Source of the DNA: Rouxiella aceris
Lineage (GTDB): Bacteria > Pseudomonadota > Gammaproteobacteria > Enterobacterales > Enterobacteriaceae
NCBI RefSeq assembly: GCF_012933545.1
Contig: NZ_JAADJU010000004.1
Coordinates: forward strand, 1 to 64,000
Reading direction: 5' to 3'
Length of the DNA: 64,000 nt
Part shown: positions 1 to 9,086 of the stretch, in pieces
Position numbering within the stretch: the stretch's first letter is position 1
Layout of the letters: the number at the start of each line of letters is the position of its first letter
Translations under genes and position numbers: made by a program
Notes under the pieces: generated by a model
The model's input: the letters and a program-made list of their open reading frames with translations, nothing else
Databases searched by the model: none
Told to the model about the DNA's origin: nothing

Positions 1-28
1 CCTACTTCAGAAAGATCGCCGCCCCCCA

Positions 29-979
29 TTACTTACCTCCTTTTTTATATTCAAAGGAACCATCCCATTTTGGCAAAGGTGCCGGAGGTAAAGGAACTAT
101 CTTATCTAGATCGGGGAAACGGGCAGAGGGATTTTTACCGATTTCATTCCTAATTAAAGTATATCGATGAACACGTTCATCATCTCTACTTAGACTTAAA
201 TAATTAAGTTCATCTGTAGAGGGAGGAGATTGAAAACCTTCTTGAAGATCCATGGCAGAATAATAATCTCCATTCATTACACCTAACTGATAGTAATAAG
301 TAGCCATTTTGTAATTTTGATCTATTAACTTATAATGACTAGCTAATTCATAGGCAGCAGGTCCATAGCCATTATTAGCCGAACAGATAAGCATAGCTTT
401 GCCAATTTCCGGTCTGTATACCAAGTTTTTTTGATGATTACCTAAATTCTTACTTACAAATATTCTGCCAACAACATATTGTCCTTCAGGATTACCCAGA
501 TCTGCCGCCTTTCTGAAATAAGCCAGCGATGCCATTTTATCAGGCTCGACGCCATAGCCATTTTCAAGATAATATCCCATTGCATAGTAGCCCGAAGGAA
601 TATTCATTTTTATCATTTTCTCTGCAATTTCAACGGCTTCTTCCGACTGTCTTTTACCCGGCAAGGAGTTTACTAGTCCCTGTAAAAGCAGATTTTGTAG
701 ATTTCGCATTGCTTTATAATGATCCTTATCAACAGCCTGGCGATAAAGGGCACCAATTGCGGCATAGTCTTTAGGCCCTTCTGCTTTTTCCAGTACTCTG
801 GCCTGTTTAAACCAGTTATCAGCCTGAGGATCAAGAGCAGGAAGATAAACGTTTTCATTGGTACAGTTAAACTGAAGCTTATCTTCTTTATCCTGTGCAG
901 ACATAATTTCTTCCTTATTATCATGACAACCAATTATTAAAGATACCATAACAAATATTATATTTTTTTTGAAATTCAT
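29..979 (-). CDS. Sel1-repeat lipoprotein, probable T6SS phospholipase immunity protein
   Basis: A 316-aa protein with a lipoprotein signal (hydrophobic residues 7-16, lipobox IIGC with Cys18) followed by Sel1-type helical repeats (for example GYYAMGYYLENGYGVEPDK, about residues 130-150). It ends with the conserved tail LPKWDGSFEYKKGGK. It lies 9 bp downstream of the phospholipase-D effector in the same direction, the usual place for an immunity gene; Sel1-repeat proteins are known immunity partners of Tle5-type lipases. Export to the periplasm would suit neutralising a periplasm-acting lipase. Two paralogs lie at 6872-7864 and 7864-8859. The immunity role is inferred from context and family; the repeats and lipobox are visible. 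Confidence 0.8.
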   Translation of the reverse strand: MNFKKNIIFVMVSLIIGCHDNKEEIMSAQDKEDKLQFNCTNENVYLPALDPQADNWFKQARVLEKAEGPKDYAAIGALYRQAVDKDHYKAMRNLQNLLLQGLVNSLPGKRQSEEAVEIAEKMIKMNIPSGYYAMGYYLENGYGVEPDKMASLAYFRKAADLGNPEGQYVVGRIFVSKNLGNHQKNLVYRPEIGKAMLICSANNGYGPAAYELASHYKLIDQNYKMATYYYQLGVMNGDYYSAMDLQEGFQSPPSTDELNYLSLSRDDERVHRYTLIRNEIGKNPSARFPDLDKIVPLPPAPLPKWDGSFEYKKGGK

Positions 980-988
980 AATGTAACC

Positions 989-2815
989 TTAATCTTTATG
1001 ACTCAAATACTTGCTATTATCAATAAATTCTATTAAAGGGGCCATTGGTTGCATATTATCTCTTCCTTTTTTAGAATTATTTTTAATCAACCTCTCCCAG
1101 TTGTTATAAATATTTGTAATATCACCACTAAAACCCTCCCCATTAGTATGCAAACTCCATAACTGATTTCTCATGGTAGCAATAATAGATGACGAATCAG
1201 TATCTTGAAGTGCAATAGCTATTTCACTATCAAATGCCATGCTACGTAAATTAATATTGGCGGAGCCCTGAATCATAAAAATATCATCAACCATCATCAT
1301 TTTGCTATGCACATACACCGGCATCCACTTTTCAGCTTTTGAATCTGGTGAAACCAGTGTGCAAATAATGCTCTTTAAACCAGGGATCTGCTGTGGTTTA
1401 ATCTCCTCAGTTACCCCCTTTTCTTTTTTGGCATAGTTAGGCATCAAATCGGCCCTTCCCAGGCAATCGAGCATTTTATAAGTCTGATAGCCGCCAGCTT
1501 CGTTTGAGGTCCAGCTTGGATCTTCTGGTTTTTCAGTGCTATTGGTAACAACAAATAAATACAAATAGCCGTGTTTTTCCGGATCGCGGCCAGATAAAAT
1601 CAATTCCAGCGCCGTTTTTTTAAGCTGCTCGGCAATTTTCTGAAAACGAAAATATTGATTTTCAATATAGATATAGTTACGCGCTCGCTTTACACTTTCA
1701 ATATAAGCCTTCAATATATCCCAGGCATTATATTGTGGCTGGGTACGGCAGATTTGGCCCATGACTCTGGTCAGCGGCATCGGTAAAAGTAATCTTTGGT
1801 TAATATCCTGCAGACGAGGGGGCGTAGGTGAAAAGGCTTCTTTATTAATCGATACTCTTTCCCTCTTCGGCGTACTATCGTTAGTATCTTTTTCCCATGC
1901 CTGAGTAAAATTATCACTCATATGTTTCAGGACTTCGCCATAAACACAGCTTGATATATCCTGCCATCCGGTAGGGCCATCACGGCCTCGATCACAACTC
2001 TGCATAAGAGATGAATGTTTATCGGTATCCCAGTATTGCGACAACATATTATGGCCCATAATAAAACCCACCGCTTTATCTGGATCAATATAGTCAACCA
2101 ACACCATCTTTTGGTGATGGGTAGCACCAAATGACAGGGCCATATTTCGAAGTATTGACGAATCATCTTTTATAGAATAAGGAAGAGCAGCAATACGTGA
2201 TATTACCGGGACGCTGTCTGTTTTCCAACTCAGTTCTCTGTGTCGGATAGAAAGATTTTTTATATCATTGTTTTCAGCCCTGAAATGCCAGTACTTATCA
2301 AATTCATACTGTTTACGTGTTTGAAAACTCAATTTTTCACCTGTTGCCAGGAGTACAAGTTTGTTTTCATTAAGACGTTTTTTATCTCTCAGAAAAGCCT
2401 CTTCCTTTCTTACAGGTCGGAGTTTAAATGAATTGGAATTATCAGGGAAATATGCTCCCCATCCCGGAAAATTCGCTTCCGGGAGCTGACCTGTGATAGA
2501 AAACCATACAAGAATACGGACGGTGACGCCGCGATTTGCCGCCTCTTCCAGTAACTCACCAACCATCTTTCCCTGGCCATTACGTTCAAAATACATCGAT
2601 GCCTGAAATCCCCAGGTGATGATATCAATACTTTTTTGTGCTTGCTGAATGGCCCTGGCAAGCACAGCAAATGTTTTTTCTCCGTTAATTAATGGCGCAT
2701 AAGCTGCTTGGCAGGGCGGATATTCTGTATTTTCAGGAAACCACTGTGGAGTCATGATAATACTGTTTGTTTTTCCAGGTACGGCATTACAGATCTGGGG
2801 AGTTAAAGTAGTCAC
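989..2815 (-). CDS. T6SS phospholipase D effector (Tle5-like)
   Basis: A 608-aa protein with two PLD HxKxxxxD motifs: H234-K236-D241 (HHQKMVLVD) followed by GHN at 254-256, and H503-K505-D510 (HSKMMMVD) followed by GSAN at 517-520. An IENQYF stretch near residue 385 is also typical of bacterial PLDs. Tle5-family enzymes are delivered by T6SS into the target periplasm and hydrolyse phospholipids such as phosphatidylethanolamine. The start codon is GTG and overlaps the vgrG stop (GTGA), so translation is probably coupled to vgrG. The immunity candidate follows directly. Family assignment is strong; substrate is inferred. Confidence 0.9.
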   Translation of the reverse strand: MTTLTPQICNAVPGKTNSIIMTPQWFPENTEYPPCQAAYAPLINGEKTFAVLARAIQQAQKSIDIITWGFQASMYFERNGQGKMVGELLEEAANRGVTVRILVWFSITGQLPEANFPGWGAYFPDNSNSFKLRPVRKEEAFLRDKKRLNENKLVLLATGEKLSFQTRKQYEFDKYWHFRAENNDIKNLSIRHRELSWKTDSVPVISRIAALPYSIKDDSSILRNMALSFGATHHQKMVLVDYIDPDKAVGFIMGHNMLSQYWDTDKHSSLMQSCDRGRDGPTGWQDISSCVYGEVLKHMSDNFTQAWEKDTNDSTPKRERVSINKEAFSPTPPRLQDINQRLLLPMPLTRVMGQICRTQPQYNAWDILKAYIESVKRARNYIYIENQYFRFQKIAEQLKKTALELILSGRDPEKHGYLYLFVVTNSTEKPEDPSWTSNEAGGYQTYKMLDCLGRADLMPNYAKKEKGVTEEIKPQQIPGLKSIICTLVSPDSKAEKWMPVYVHSKMMMVDDIFMIQGSANINLRSMAFDSEIAIALQDTDSSSIIATMRNQLWSLHTNGEGFSGDITNIYNNWERLIKNNSKKGRDNMQPMAPLIEFIDNSKYLSHKD

Positions 2816-5520
2816 GGTTGTTCCTTTTCTTTTTTTGAGTCAGCCCATTGAGGATTGAGTAATTGCTGGAATGTATTGCGCCAGCCAGCTCCCAGCTGTG
2901 AAGCGTCCTCCGTCTGGCCAGGATCAATCTCCCGAAACCCCTCAAGCGCGAGTGCATCTTCAGGTTTTTCCTGCCCTTCATTAACCATATTGATGTCGTA
3001 ACGCTCACCACTGATCATTTCTAACCTATATTTCTGCGTAGGAATCTGATGGTCTATTTCAATATTTCCCTCTGCATCCGTTAACCCCTGTTGCACCAAT
3101 TTACCGTTGGCAAATAATTTGTAAGGCTCATTGGCGCGCACTTTGGTCGGGCTTTGTGGCGAACCACCAAGCTGAAAACGCAGCGCCTGTTTCGGGACGC
3201 TTTGCGGGAATTGCGGATGGGTAATATCCATGCTTTCCGGGCCAATAACCGTCCAGTTGGTGGCTTTTACCGTCTGATTACCTGGACTACCATATTCAAT
3301 CTGCCCACCTTTGAGGCGTATATAGGCACTTCCGCAGGTCAGCAGCAGTTCATCCTTTGCTGCAACAATGGTTTTTCCTGCATGACTGCTGATGGTCATA
3401 TCCTTGAGGGAGGAGAGATGCATTTCATCGCTTTGCGCCTGTAATTCCACATTGCCTTTTGCCGCAAAAATCTTGATTCCCGTTTCCCGTGCAAACAGAC
3501 TTATGGCCTTACCGGCAGCAAGGGTGATCCTCTTTAGCGCCGAGATATCCGCTTGCTGCCGGGCAGTTAACGTCAGGTTTTCTTCGGCATTAAGTTGTAG
3601 TGTTTTCGGGGTGGTCATCGCGATACCTGCCGGGGCGCTAACGAGTAATGCCGACTGCTTCATTTCATCAATCGCTTGCGTCAACAGGGATTTTTGTGAG
3701 GCGAGGTCTGCCAACTCTGCTTTAGCTATCTCTGCGGCTTCGCGTAGCGAGGAAGTCATAGTAATGGCATCTTTCAGTTGCTGACGGGCCTCCCGTATAT
3801 CCAGCAAATCGGATACAGCCTGCGCACGTAAATCAGTGCTGATAAATAACCCTTTTCCCGCACGTACTGCGCCCCAGCCATCGGTACGCAACTCAAATCC
3901 TTCGCCTCGTTTCTTTCTCACGGAATCAACAATATGACCGAGGCTCAGCTCGCTTTTATTCGAATGAGGTGTACTAAGCTTGATATGCTCTATCCCGCGC
4001 TCGTCATCCATACGAAGCGTATTACCTGCCGGAGTGAGCAGTACATTCCGCTTATTATTCTCAATATTGACATGATCAGGGTGGCGGGAATCGTGCAGCA
4101 CATGGGCTATATAGGGACGATCAAGGTTGCCATCCGCAAACTGAATGGCTACGCCAGTGCCGTCTAGCAACGGCCAGTGAAAGCCATAGCCATCGCCGCC
4201 GTAGGGTTTTGCCAGGCGCACCCAGCAGCTTTCAAAACCTTTTTTCCATTCAGCGAGGTCGAGATCAAAACGGATGCGGTAGCGCCCTTGCGGGTCGAGG
4301 TGAGCATAGGTATCTTTTTCCACCGTGCTGGATATGCGGGCTGACAGGGTGCCTGGCACCTGTGGCCATGGCTGTTCTGCCGGACGATAGGTGTGATCCT
4401 GGTTCCAGGGAATAGCGGTAAACGTTACCCAATAAGCGATATCTCGGCTGGCTCGCTCACACTGGGTGGAGACAATCAGCAGGCCATCGGGTGCATCTGG
4501 CCATACTTTGCCTGGGGTGGTGATCACCATCCCCGGCCGCAAGTCCATACAGGTGGATTTCCCTACAAAGGTCACCTGTTCAGTCAGCCAGCGTTCCTGA
4601 CGACGTTTGGCATACCAGAGACCTTCACCCGGAGCTAGCGCATATTCCTTGCCGCGTTGTGGATAATGCTCGCCCCAGCGATAATCCTCGCCATATAAGG
4701 CTGGATAGTCCGGGTTGTTTTCAGCCATGCTGCCCATATCTTGCTGTGCCTGGCGATAGTTTTCATCGTTTAGCAGCATCGATTTGGGAATTACTTTGCG
4801 GCTAACGGACATATCCCAGACCGATTCCATCCCGCCATCAAACATCCCTGCCGGATGGCGAAAGGGAATAGCCAGACCTCGCTTCCAGGCGTAGGAGTGA
4901 TCGGCAAATACAATCACGTCACTGTCGTTCTCTTCATCATACTCAAAGTAGAAGGACACCCCGCCATCGGCGAGACGGCGCGCAATATGCTGCCCGTCCG
5001 ATTCGCCGTACTGCAGCATAAACTCATGCTGTGGATACGGGTCTTCAAGGGAAAAACGAAAATCCAGCCGGTCGAATTGGTGATGATTCAGTACCTTTTC
5101 GGTCAGGCTGATAATGCTGTCATTCTGCCAAACCGCGTTATTACACCCCTGCTCCAGTAGCGCCATCCGATGCTCCAGCACCGCTACATAGCGGGTTTCA
5201 TCGGCAGTAGTACTGCACTGACGAAATGAGGTGATCAGGCCAGGAACTATGCGCGGTTTAACGGGTTCGTACGGCTTGCCATCCGGGTACATCAGAAACA
5301 ATGCCGGATAGTTAACGACCCATTGTGCCGGAAGATCTTTCTGCGTACAGGTGAACTCAATTTCATAGCGCGGTATCTGGCTGATAGCTTCCGAGCTACT
5401 GAATTTGGCTACCGACAACATCACGCCCGGTTGTTTTGACTCCAGCTCGCGCAGGCGGAGCTGATAGTGGTTGTAAACGGCAATTTTTCCGCCTTCAATG
5501 ATGTACTTGTCGATAGCCAT
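2812..5520 (-). CDS. vgrG: T6SS spike protein VgrG (TssI) with C-terminal extension
   Basis: A 902-aa VgrG. The N-terminal gp27/gp44-like part spans about residues 1-380, followed by the gp5 OB-fold and needle entry (GFHWPLLDGTGVAIQFADG, about 440-460), and a DUF2345 region (about 560-720). From residue 795 a transthyretin-like module begins (YKLFANGKLVQQGLTDAEG), and the end is Pro/Lys-rich. VgrG trimers cap the Hcp tube and carry effectors; C-terminal extensions often dock a cognate effector, here probably the PLD encoded by the overlapping next gene. It starts 24 bp after the tssL-like gene. The first 112 codons recur in a broken copy at 10462-10796. Confidence 0.93.
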   Translation of the reverse strand: MAIDKYIIEGGKIAVYNHYQLRLRELESKQPGVMLSVAKFSSSEAISQIPRYEIEFTCTQKDLPAQWVVNYPALFLMYPDGKPYEPVKPRIVPGLITSFRQCSTTADETRYVAVLEHRMALLEQGCNNAVWQNDSIISLTEKVLNHHQFDRLDFRFSLEDPYPQHEFMLQYGESDGQHIARRLADGGVSFYFEYDEENDSDVIVFADHSYAWKRGLAIPFRHPAGMFDGGMESVWDMSVSRKVIPKSMLLNDENYRQAQQDMGSMAENNPDYPALYGEDYRWGEHYPQRGKEYALAPGEGLWYAKRRQERWLTEQVTFVGKSTCMDLRPGMVITTPGKVWPDAPDGLLIVSTQCERASRDIAYWVTFTAIPWNQDHTYRPAEQPWPQVPGTLSARISSTVEKDTYAHLDPQGRYRIRFDLDLAEWKKGFESCWVRLAKPYGGDGYGFHWPLLDGTGVAIQFADGNLDRPYIAHVLHDSRHPDHVNIENNKRNVLLTPAGNTLRMDDERGIEHIKLSTPHSNKSELSLGHIVDSVRKKRGEGFELRTDGWGAVRAGKGLFISTDLRAQAVSDLLDIREARQQLKDAITMTSSLREAAEIAKAELADLASQKSLLTQAIDEMKQSALLVSAPAGIAMTTPKTLQLNAEENLTLTARQQADISALKRITLAAGKAISLFARETGIKIFAAKGNVELQAQSDEMHLSSLKDMTISSHAGKTIVAAKDELLLTCGSAYIRLKGGQIEYGSPGNQTVKATNWTVIGPESMDITHPQFPQSVPKQALRFQLGGSPQSPTKVRANEPYKLFANGKLVQQGLTDAEGNIEIDHQIPTQKYRLEMISGERYDINMVNEGQEKPEDALALEGFREIDPGQTEDASQLGAGWRNTFQQLLNPQWADSKKEKEQP

Positions 5521-6552
5521 TTATCGTCTTCCTTCCGTGGTCGGTTAATGCGCGATATCCATAGTGGTGATCAAGGTGTGCAAATGAAGCTGCAAACCCA
5601 GCGAGAGTGCCATCAGCAGTAAAAAACTCAGTACCACCTTTAACCAGGGGGAACGCCAGTACGCCAAGCCGGATGCCCCCTCGGTACTGACCACTACCGG
5701 GGGTTCCCTCCGGCTCGGGTCGCTGGTTATCAGTGAAGTGAGCTGCTGGAGTAATTGCTGACGGTCGGCATGGCCAGGGGTCTTGCTGTATTTTCCCAAA
5801 AAGCCAAGACACAACACGCGATGAAAGGCAGTAATAACTGCTATATCGGGAACAGGCTGTCTTAGCTGTTGGCGGATACGTTCATATAACTCATTGCCGG
5901 CATTAAACGACTGAAAAAAATATACCTGCAACGGCGCGTTGTGCCAGCTATCGTTGCCCGTAGACATCATGGTTTCATCCAGCAGCGCGCAGATGGCATA
6001 GAGAATATGATCAGCGGTATCGCGATGAATAGCGTGAGCCTGCAAAGCAGATTGCAATGATTCAACAATCATTACCCCCTGGCGATACAGGACCTCGCCA
6101 GAAGAAACTTCAGGTGTTTTATCTTTTGCATCCAAAAAGAAAATAACGCTTTCCTGTAAAAGATTATCGATAGTTAACTCATCGACTTCCTTGTTATATT
6201 TCATCCTTACATTCACCCAGTAAATAATTTAAACAGCGATCACCTAAATAGCCAACCCCAAAAAATAGAATATCCAATTATGTAACACTGGAATTAGAAC
6301 CAGTCAAATACAAATTTTCAAAATTGTAATGAAAAGATGATTAAATAGTGCTTTAGCTTAATCATTAAAATTTATTAAAAAATCACCAATAACTAACTAT
6401 TTTACTAATTTGGTTGCTGTAAAACCTCACTATTTCTCACCTTACAGATAAATTACTACCTTCATTAAGCTTAACCATTAGTTAGCCTTATGGTGGTGCT
6501 AGAAAATTTTAAACAAGCAACAGTCCTGATTATAAAATCGCGACTGTTACGT
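5186..6552 (-). repeat. Large duplicated segment, copy 1 (5' vgrG + tssL-like gene + upstream region)
   Basis: This segment matches 10462-11829 almost base for base. It covers the first 112 vgrG codons, the whole tssL-like gene and about 335 bp of AT-rich upstream DNA without a gene. Scattered substitutions and one A-tract length difference separate the copies. The left edge lies inside vgrG; the right edge is just inside the 3' end of the PAAR gene fragment at 6547-6636. Confidence 0.95.
5545..6216 (-). CDS. tssL: DotU/TssL-family T6SS membrane protein (copy 1)
   Basis: A 223-aa protein with the DotU/IcmH cytoplasmic helical domain (conserved ALLDETMM near residue 78, FHRVLCLGFLGKY near 132) and one C-terminal membrane segment at about residues 190-208 (LKVVLSFLLLMALSLGL). 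TssL is part of the TssJLM trans-envelope complex of the T6SS. Here it stands directly upstream of vgrG with no tssM, tssK or tssJ in the window, so it is an orphan or duplicated copy rather than part of a core cluster. A second copy, nearly identical, is at 10821-11492. Whether it replaces the core TssL is not visible. Confidence 0.85.
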   Translation of the reverse strand: MNVRMKYNKEVDELTIDNLLQESVIFFLDAKDKTPEVSSGEVLYRQGVMIVESLQSALQAHAIHRDTADHILYAICALLDETMMSTGNDSWHNAPLQVYFFQSFNAGNELYERIRQQLRQPVPDIAVITAFHRVLCLGFLGKYSKTPGHADRQQLLQQLTSLITSDPSRREPPVVVSTEGASGLAYWRSPWLKVVLSFLLLMALSLGLQLHLHTLITTMDIAH

Positions 6553-6636
6553 TTTACCGTAGACCTGCGGTCCAGAAGCGGTAACCACCTCCGCTCCATG
6601 GTCCGTTTTATCACCGAGGCAAATGAATGCACGCAT
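6547..6636 (-). pseudogene. Truncated PAAR gene
   Basis: A 29-codon reading frame beginning MRAFICLGDKTDHGAEVVTA and ending YGKT. LGDKTDHG...VVTASGPQVYG matches the start of PAAR-domain T6SS tip proteins, which sharpen VgrG. A good ribosome site (AAGGA, 6 nt before ATG) precedes it. The frame runs into the stop codon about where the duplicated segment 5186-6552 begins, so a rearrangement seems to have cut off the rest of the PAAR domain. Too short to fold as a full PAAR domain. Confidence 0.7.
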
Positions 6637-6660
6637 TAAATTTCCTTTTCTTATTGGCGT

Positions 6661-6834
6661 TTAAAAAAAGAGGTCCCAAACCGCATATAAAGTAATTCCT
6701 ACATACACTGCCACCCAGCAAAACAACAACCGCTTAACAATTTTTCCGTATTTCGTTTTACTTAGACAAACCATAATTATAAGCAAACACAAAACAACAA
6801 CAATAAATGGAGTGATTATAACCGCTTGTATCAA
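6661..6834 (-). CDS. Small membrane protein after Sel1 immunity gene
   Basis: A 57-codon frame from a TTG start (LIQAVIITPFIVVVLCLLII...) to TAA at 6661. It has two predicted membrane helices, about residues 4-22 and 36-52, separated by a basic KTKYGKIVKR loop. It begins 37 bp after the stop of the Sel1 gene at 6872. The 28 bases at the very left edge of the window match the DNA between these two genes, so a second copy probably follows the Sel1 gene at 29-979 outside the window. Function unknown; perhaps an accessory of the immunity gene. The non-ATG start is uncertain. Confidence 0.5.
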   Translation of the reverse strand: MIQAVIITPFIVVVLCLLIIMVCLSKTKYGKIVKRLLFCWVAVYVGITLYAVWDLFF

Positions 6835-6871
6835 CCAGAATATCCTACTTCAGAAAGATCGCCGCCCCCCA

Positions 6872-7864
6872 TTACTTACCTCCTTTTTTATATTCAAAGG
6901 AACCATCCCATTTTGGCAAAGGTGCCGGAGGTAAAGGAACTATCTTATCTAGATCGGGGAAACGGGCAGAGGAATTTTTACCGATTTCATGTTTAATTAA
7001 AAGGTATCGATGTACACGTTCATCGTCCCTGGTTACATTCAAATAGTGGATCATATCTGTAGGAGGTGGAGATTGAAAAGAATTTTGAAGATTTAAGGCA
7101 GAGTAATAATCCCCATTCCTTACACCTAACTGATAATAATAAGTGGCCATTTTGTAATTTTTATCTATTAATTTATAATGATTAGCTAATTCATATGCAG
7201 CCGGTCCATAACCATTATTAGCCGAACAGATAAGCATAGCTTTACCAATTTCAGGTCTGTATACCAAATTTTTTTGATCATTACCTAAATTCTTACTTAA
7301 AAATATTCTGCCAATAACATATTGCCCTTCAGGATTGCCCAGATCCGCCGCCTTTCTGTAATAAGCCAGCGATGCCATTTTATCAGGCTCGACGCCATAG
7401 CCATTTTCAAGGTAATACCCCATTGCATAATAGCCCGACGGAATATTCATTTTTATCATTTTTTCTACAATTTCTAGTGCTTCTTCAGACGGTCTCTTAC
7501 CCGGCAAGGGTTTTACTAGTCCCTGTGAAAGCAGATTTTGTAAATTTCGCATTGCCTTATAATGCCCCTGATCAACAGCCTGACGATAAAGGGCACCAAT
7601 TGCAGCATAGTCTTTAGGCCTTTTGGCTTTTTCAAGTACTCTGGCCTGTTTAAACCAGTTATCTGCCTGAGGATCAAGCGCAGGAAGATAAACGTTTTCA
7701 CCAGTACAGTTAAACTGAAGATTATTTTCTTTATCTTGGGGAAAGACCATACCCCTGCTGGGGATATCACAACCGGTTAGAAAAATAATAGCACTCAGCA
7801 TTAAATACTTTTCAACAAAAAACATGGCAGGCATATTTTTTCTGAAGAAATATCTCTTCACCAT
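6872..7864 (-). CDS. Sel1-repeat lipoprotein, T6SS immunity paralog 2
   Basis: A 330-aa paralog of the protein at 29-979, closely alike over the Sel1 repeats and identical in the last 30 residues. The N-terminus differs: a longer leader ends in lipobox LTGC with Cys32, so it is also a lipoprotein; an internal Met at residue 11 is an alternative start. The ATG overlaps the stop of the next paralog upstream (TAATG), so the two are translationally coupled. No effector gene is adjacent here, which makes it an orphan immunity gene, possibly protecting against lipases of related strains. Role inferred from the paralog beside the PLD effector. Confidence 0.78.
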   Translation of the reverse strand: MVKRYFFRKNMPAMFFVEKYLMLSAIIFLTGCDIPSRGMVFPQDKENNLQFNCTGENVYLPALDPQADNWFKQARVLEKAKRPKDYAAIGALYRQAVDQGHYKAMRNLQNLLSQGLVKPLPGKRPSEEALEIVEKMIKMNIPSGYYAMGYYLENGYGVEPDKMASLAYYRKAADLGNPEGQYVIGRIFLSKNLGNDQKNLVYRPEIGKAMLICSANNGYGPAAYELANHYKLIDKNYKMATYYYQLGVRNGDYYSALNLQNSFQSPPPTDMIHYLNVTRDDERVHRYLLIKHEIGKNSSARFPDLDKIVPLPPAPLPKWDGSFEYKKGGK

Positions 7865-8859
7865 TACTTACCACCCTTTTTATATTCAAAGGAACCATCC
7901 CATTTTGGCAAAGGTGCCGGAGGCAGAGGGACAATCTTATCTAAATCGGGGAAACGGGCATATGGGTTTTTATCGATTTCATTCCTAATTAGAAAGTATC
8001 GATGAACACGTTCATCATCTCTGCTTAGATTTAAATAATTAATTTCATCCGTAGGGGGAGGCGATTTAAAAGCTTCTTGAAGGTCCATCGCAGAATAATA
8101 ATGCCCATTCATTACACCCATTTGAAAGTAATAAGTGGCCATTTTGAAGTTTTTCTCTACTAATTGATAATGATTAGCTAATTCATAGGCAGCCGGTCCA
8201 TAGCCATTAGTCGCCGAACAGATAAGCATAGCTTTGCCAATTTCAGGTCTGTATACCAAATTTTTTTGATCATTACCTAAATTCTTACTTAAAAATATTC
8301 TGCCAATAACATATTGTCCTTCAGGATTGCCCAGATCCGCCGCCTTTCTGTAATAAGCCAGCGATGCCATTTTATCAGATTCGACGCCATAACCATTTTC
8401 CAGGTAATACCCCATTGCAAAATAGCCCGAAGGAATATTCATTTTTATCATTTTTTCTACAATTTCAACGGCTTCTTCCGACGGTCTCTTACCCGGCAAG
8501 GGTTTTACTAGTCCCTGTAAAAGCAGATTTTGTAGATTTCGCATTGCTTTATAATGATCCTTATCAACAGCCTGGCGATAAAGGGCACCAATTGCGGCAT
8601 AGTCTTTAGGCCCTTTGGCTTTTTCCAGTATTCTGGCCTGTTTAAACCAGCTATCAGCTTCTGGGTCCAAAGGGGGCAGATAGTCTGCTTCGTAAACACA
8701 AGTAAAGTTTATCTTTTCATTATCAACATAATTGTTCATAGCACTCACTCTAGTTGCTACTTTAGAATTTACTAATGAAAATAACATAATAATAAACACA
8801 ATAATTATGGTGACTTTCAGGACGTTATATGAGCCACCTGGGTCTTTTTTATTATTCAT
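7864..8859 (-). CDS. Sel1-repeat protein with membrane anchor, T6SS immunity paralog 3 (chimeric N-terminus)
   Basis: A 331-aa protein whose residues from about 50 onward match the other two Sel1 immunity paralogs. It has no lipobox. Instead the first 30 residues (MNNKKDPGGSYNVLKV then hydrophobic IIIVFIIMLFSLV) match the start of the unrelated gene at 9087-9839 (MNNKNASSGSGNVLKV). The upstream DNA matches too. The gene thus appears to be a recombinant that took over the promoter, ribosome site and signal-anchor of its neighbour. It should be an inner-membrane anchored periplasmic protein. Coupled by TAATG to the paralog downstream. Confidence 0.78.
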   Translation of the reverse strand: MNNKKDPGGSYNVLKVTIIIVFIIMLFSLVNSKVATRVSAMNNYVDNEKINFTCVYEADYLPPLDPEADSWFKQARILEKAKGPKDYAAIGALYRQAVDKDHYKAMRNLQNLLLQGLVKPLPGKRPSEEAVEIVEKMIKMNIPSGYFAMGYYLENGYGVESDKMASLAYYRKAADLGNPEGQYVIGRIFLSKNLGNDQKNLVYRPEIGKAMLICSATNGYGPAAYELANHYQLVEKNFKMATYYFQMGVMNGHYYSAMDLQEAFKSPPPTDEINYLNLSRDDERVHRYFLIRNEIDKNPYARFPDLDKIVPLPPAPLPKWDGSFEYKKGGK

Positions 8860-8881
8860 ACAACATTCCTTAATCTGCCAT

Positions 8882-9070
8882 TTATTGATTGCAGGGGTAA
8901 CAAGTGAATATCATTAATGATCCCATAGACAAGTCACTGCCAACGACTTTTCTCATAAAATCTGGCTGACTTTTAACACGCTCTGGTGAAAGGCTACTGC
9001 GATAGTGTGGTTTGCCATTTTCATTATAAAAAAAAGCAACTTCTCGGGTAGGCTCATTAGATTGTGTCAT
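8882..9070 (-). CDS. Small protein of unknown function between immunity genes
   Basis: A 62-aa frame (MTQSNEPTREVAFFYNENGK to IFTCYPCNQ) with a strong ribosome site (AAGGAGA, 8 nt before the ATG). No signal peptide or known domain is seen. A decayed copy of its 3' end (IFTCYPNNQ, stop) lies just upstream of the gene at 9087-9839, so this small gene plus the following start region was duplicated as a unit. It could be a genuine small gene or the tail of a lost effector joined to a new start. I do not recognise the family. Confidence 0.45.
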   Translation of the reverse strand: MTQSNEPTREVAFFYNENGKPHYRSSLSPERVKSQPDFMRKVVGSDLSMGSLMIFTCYPCNQ

Positions 9071-9086
9071 TTCATCAATCTCCTTG

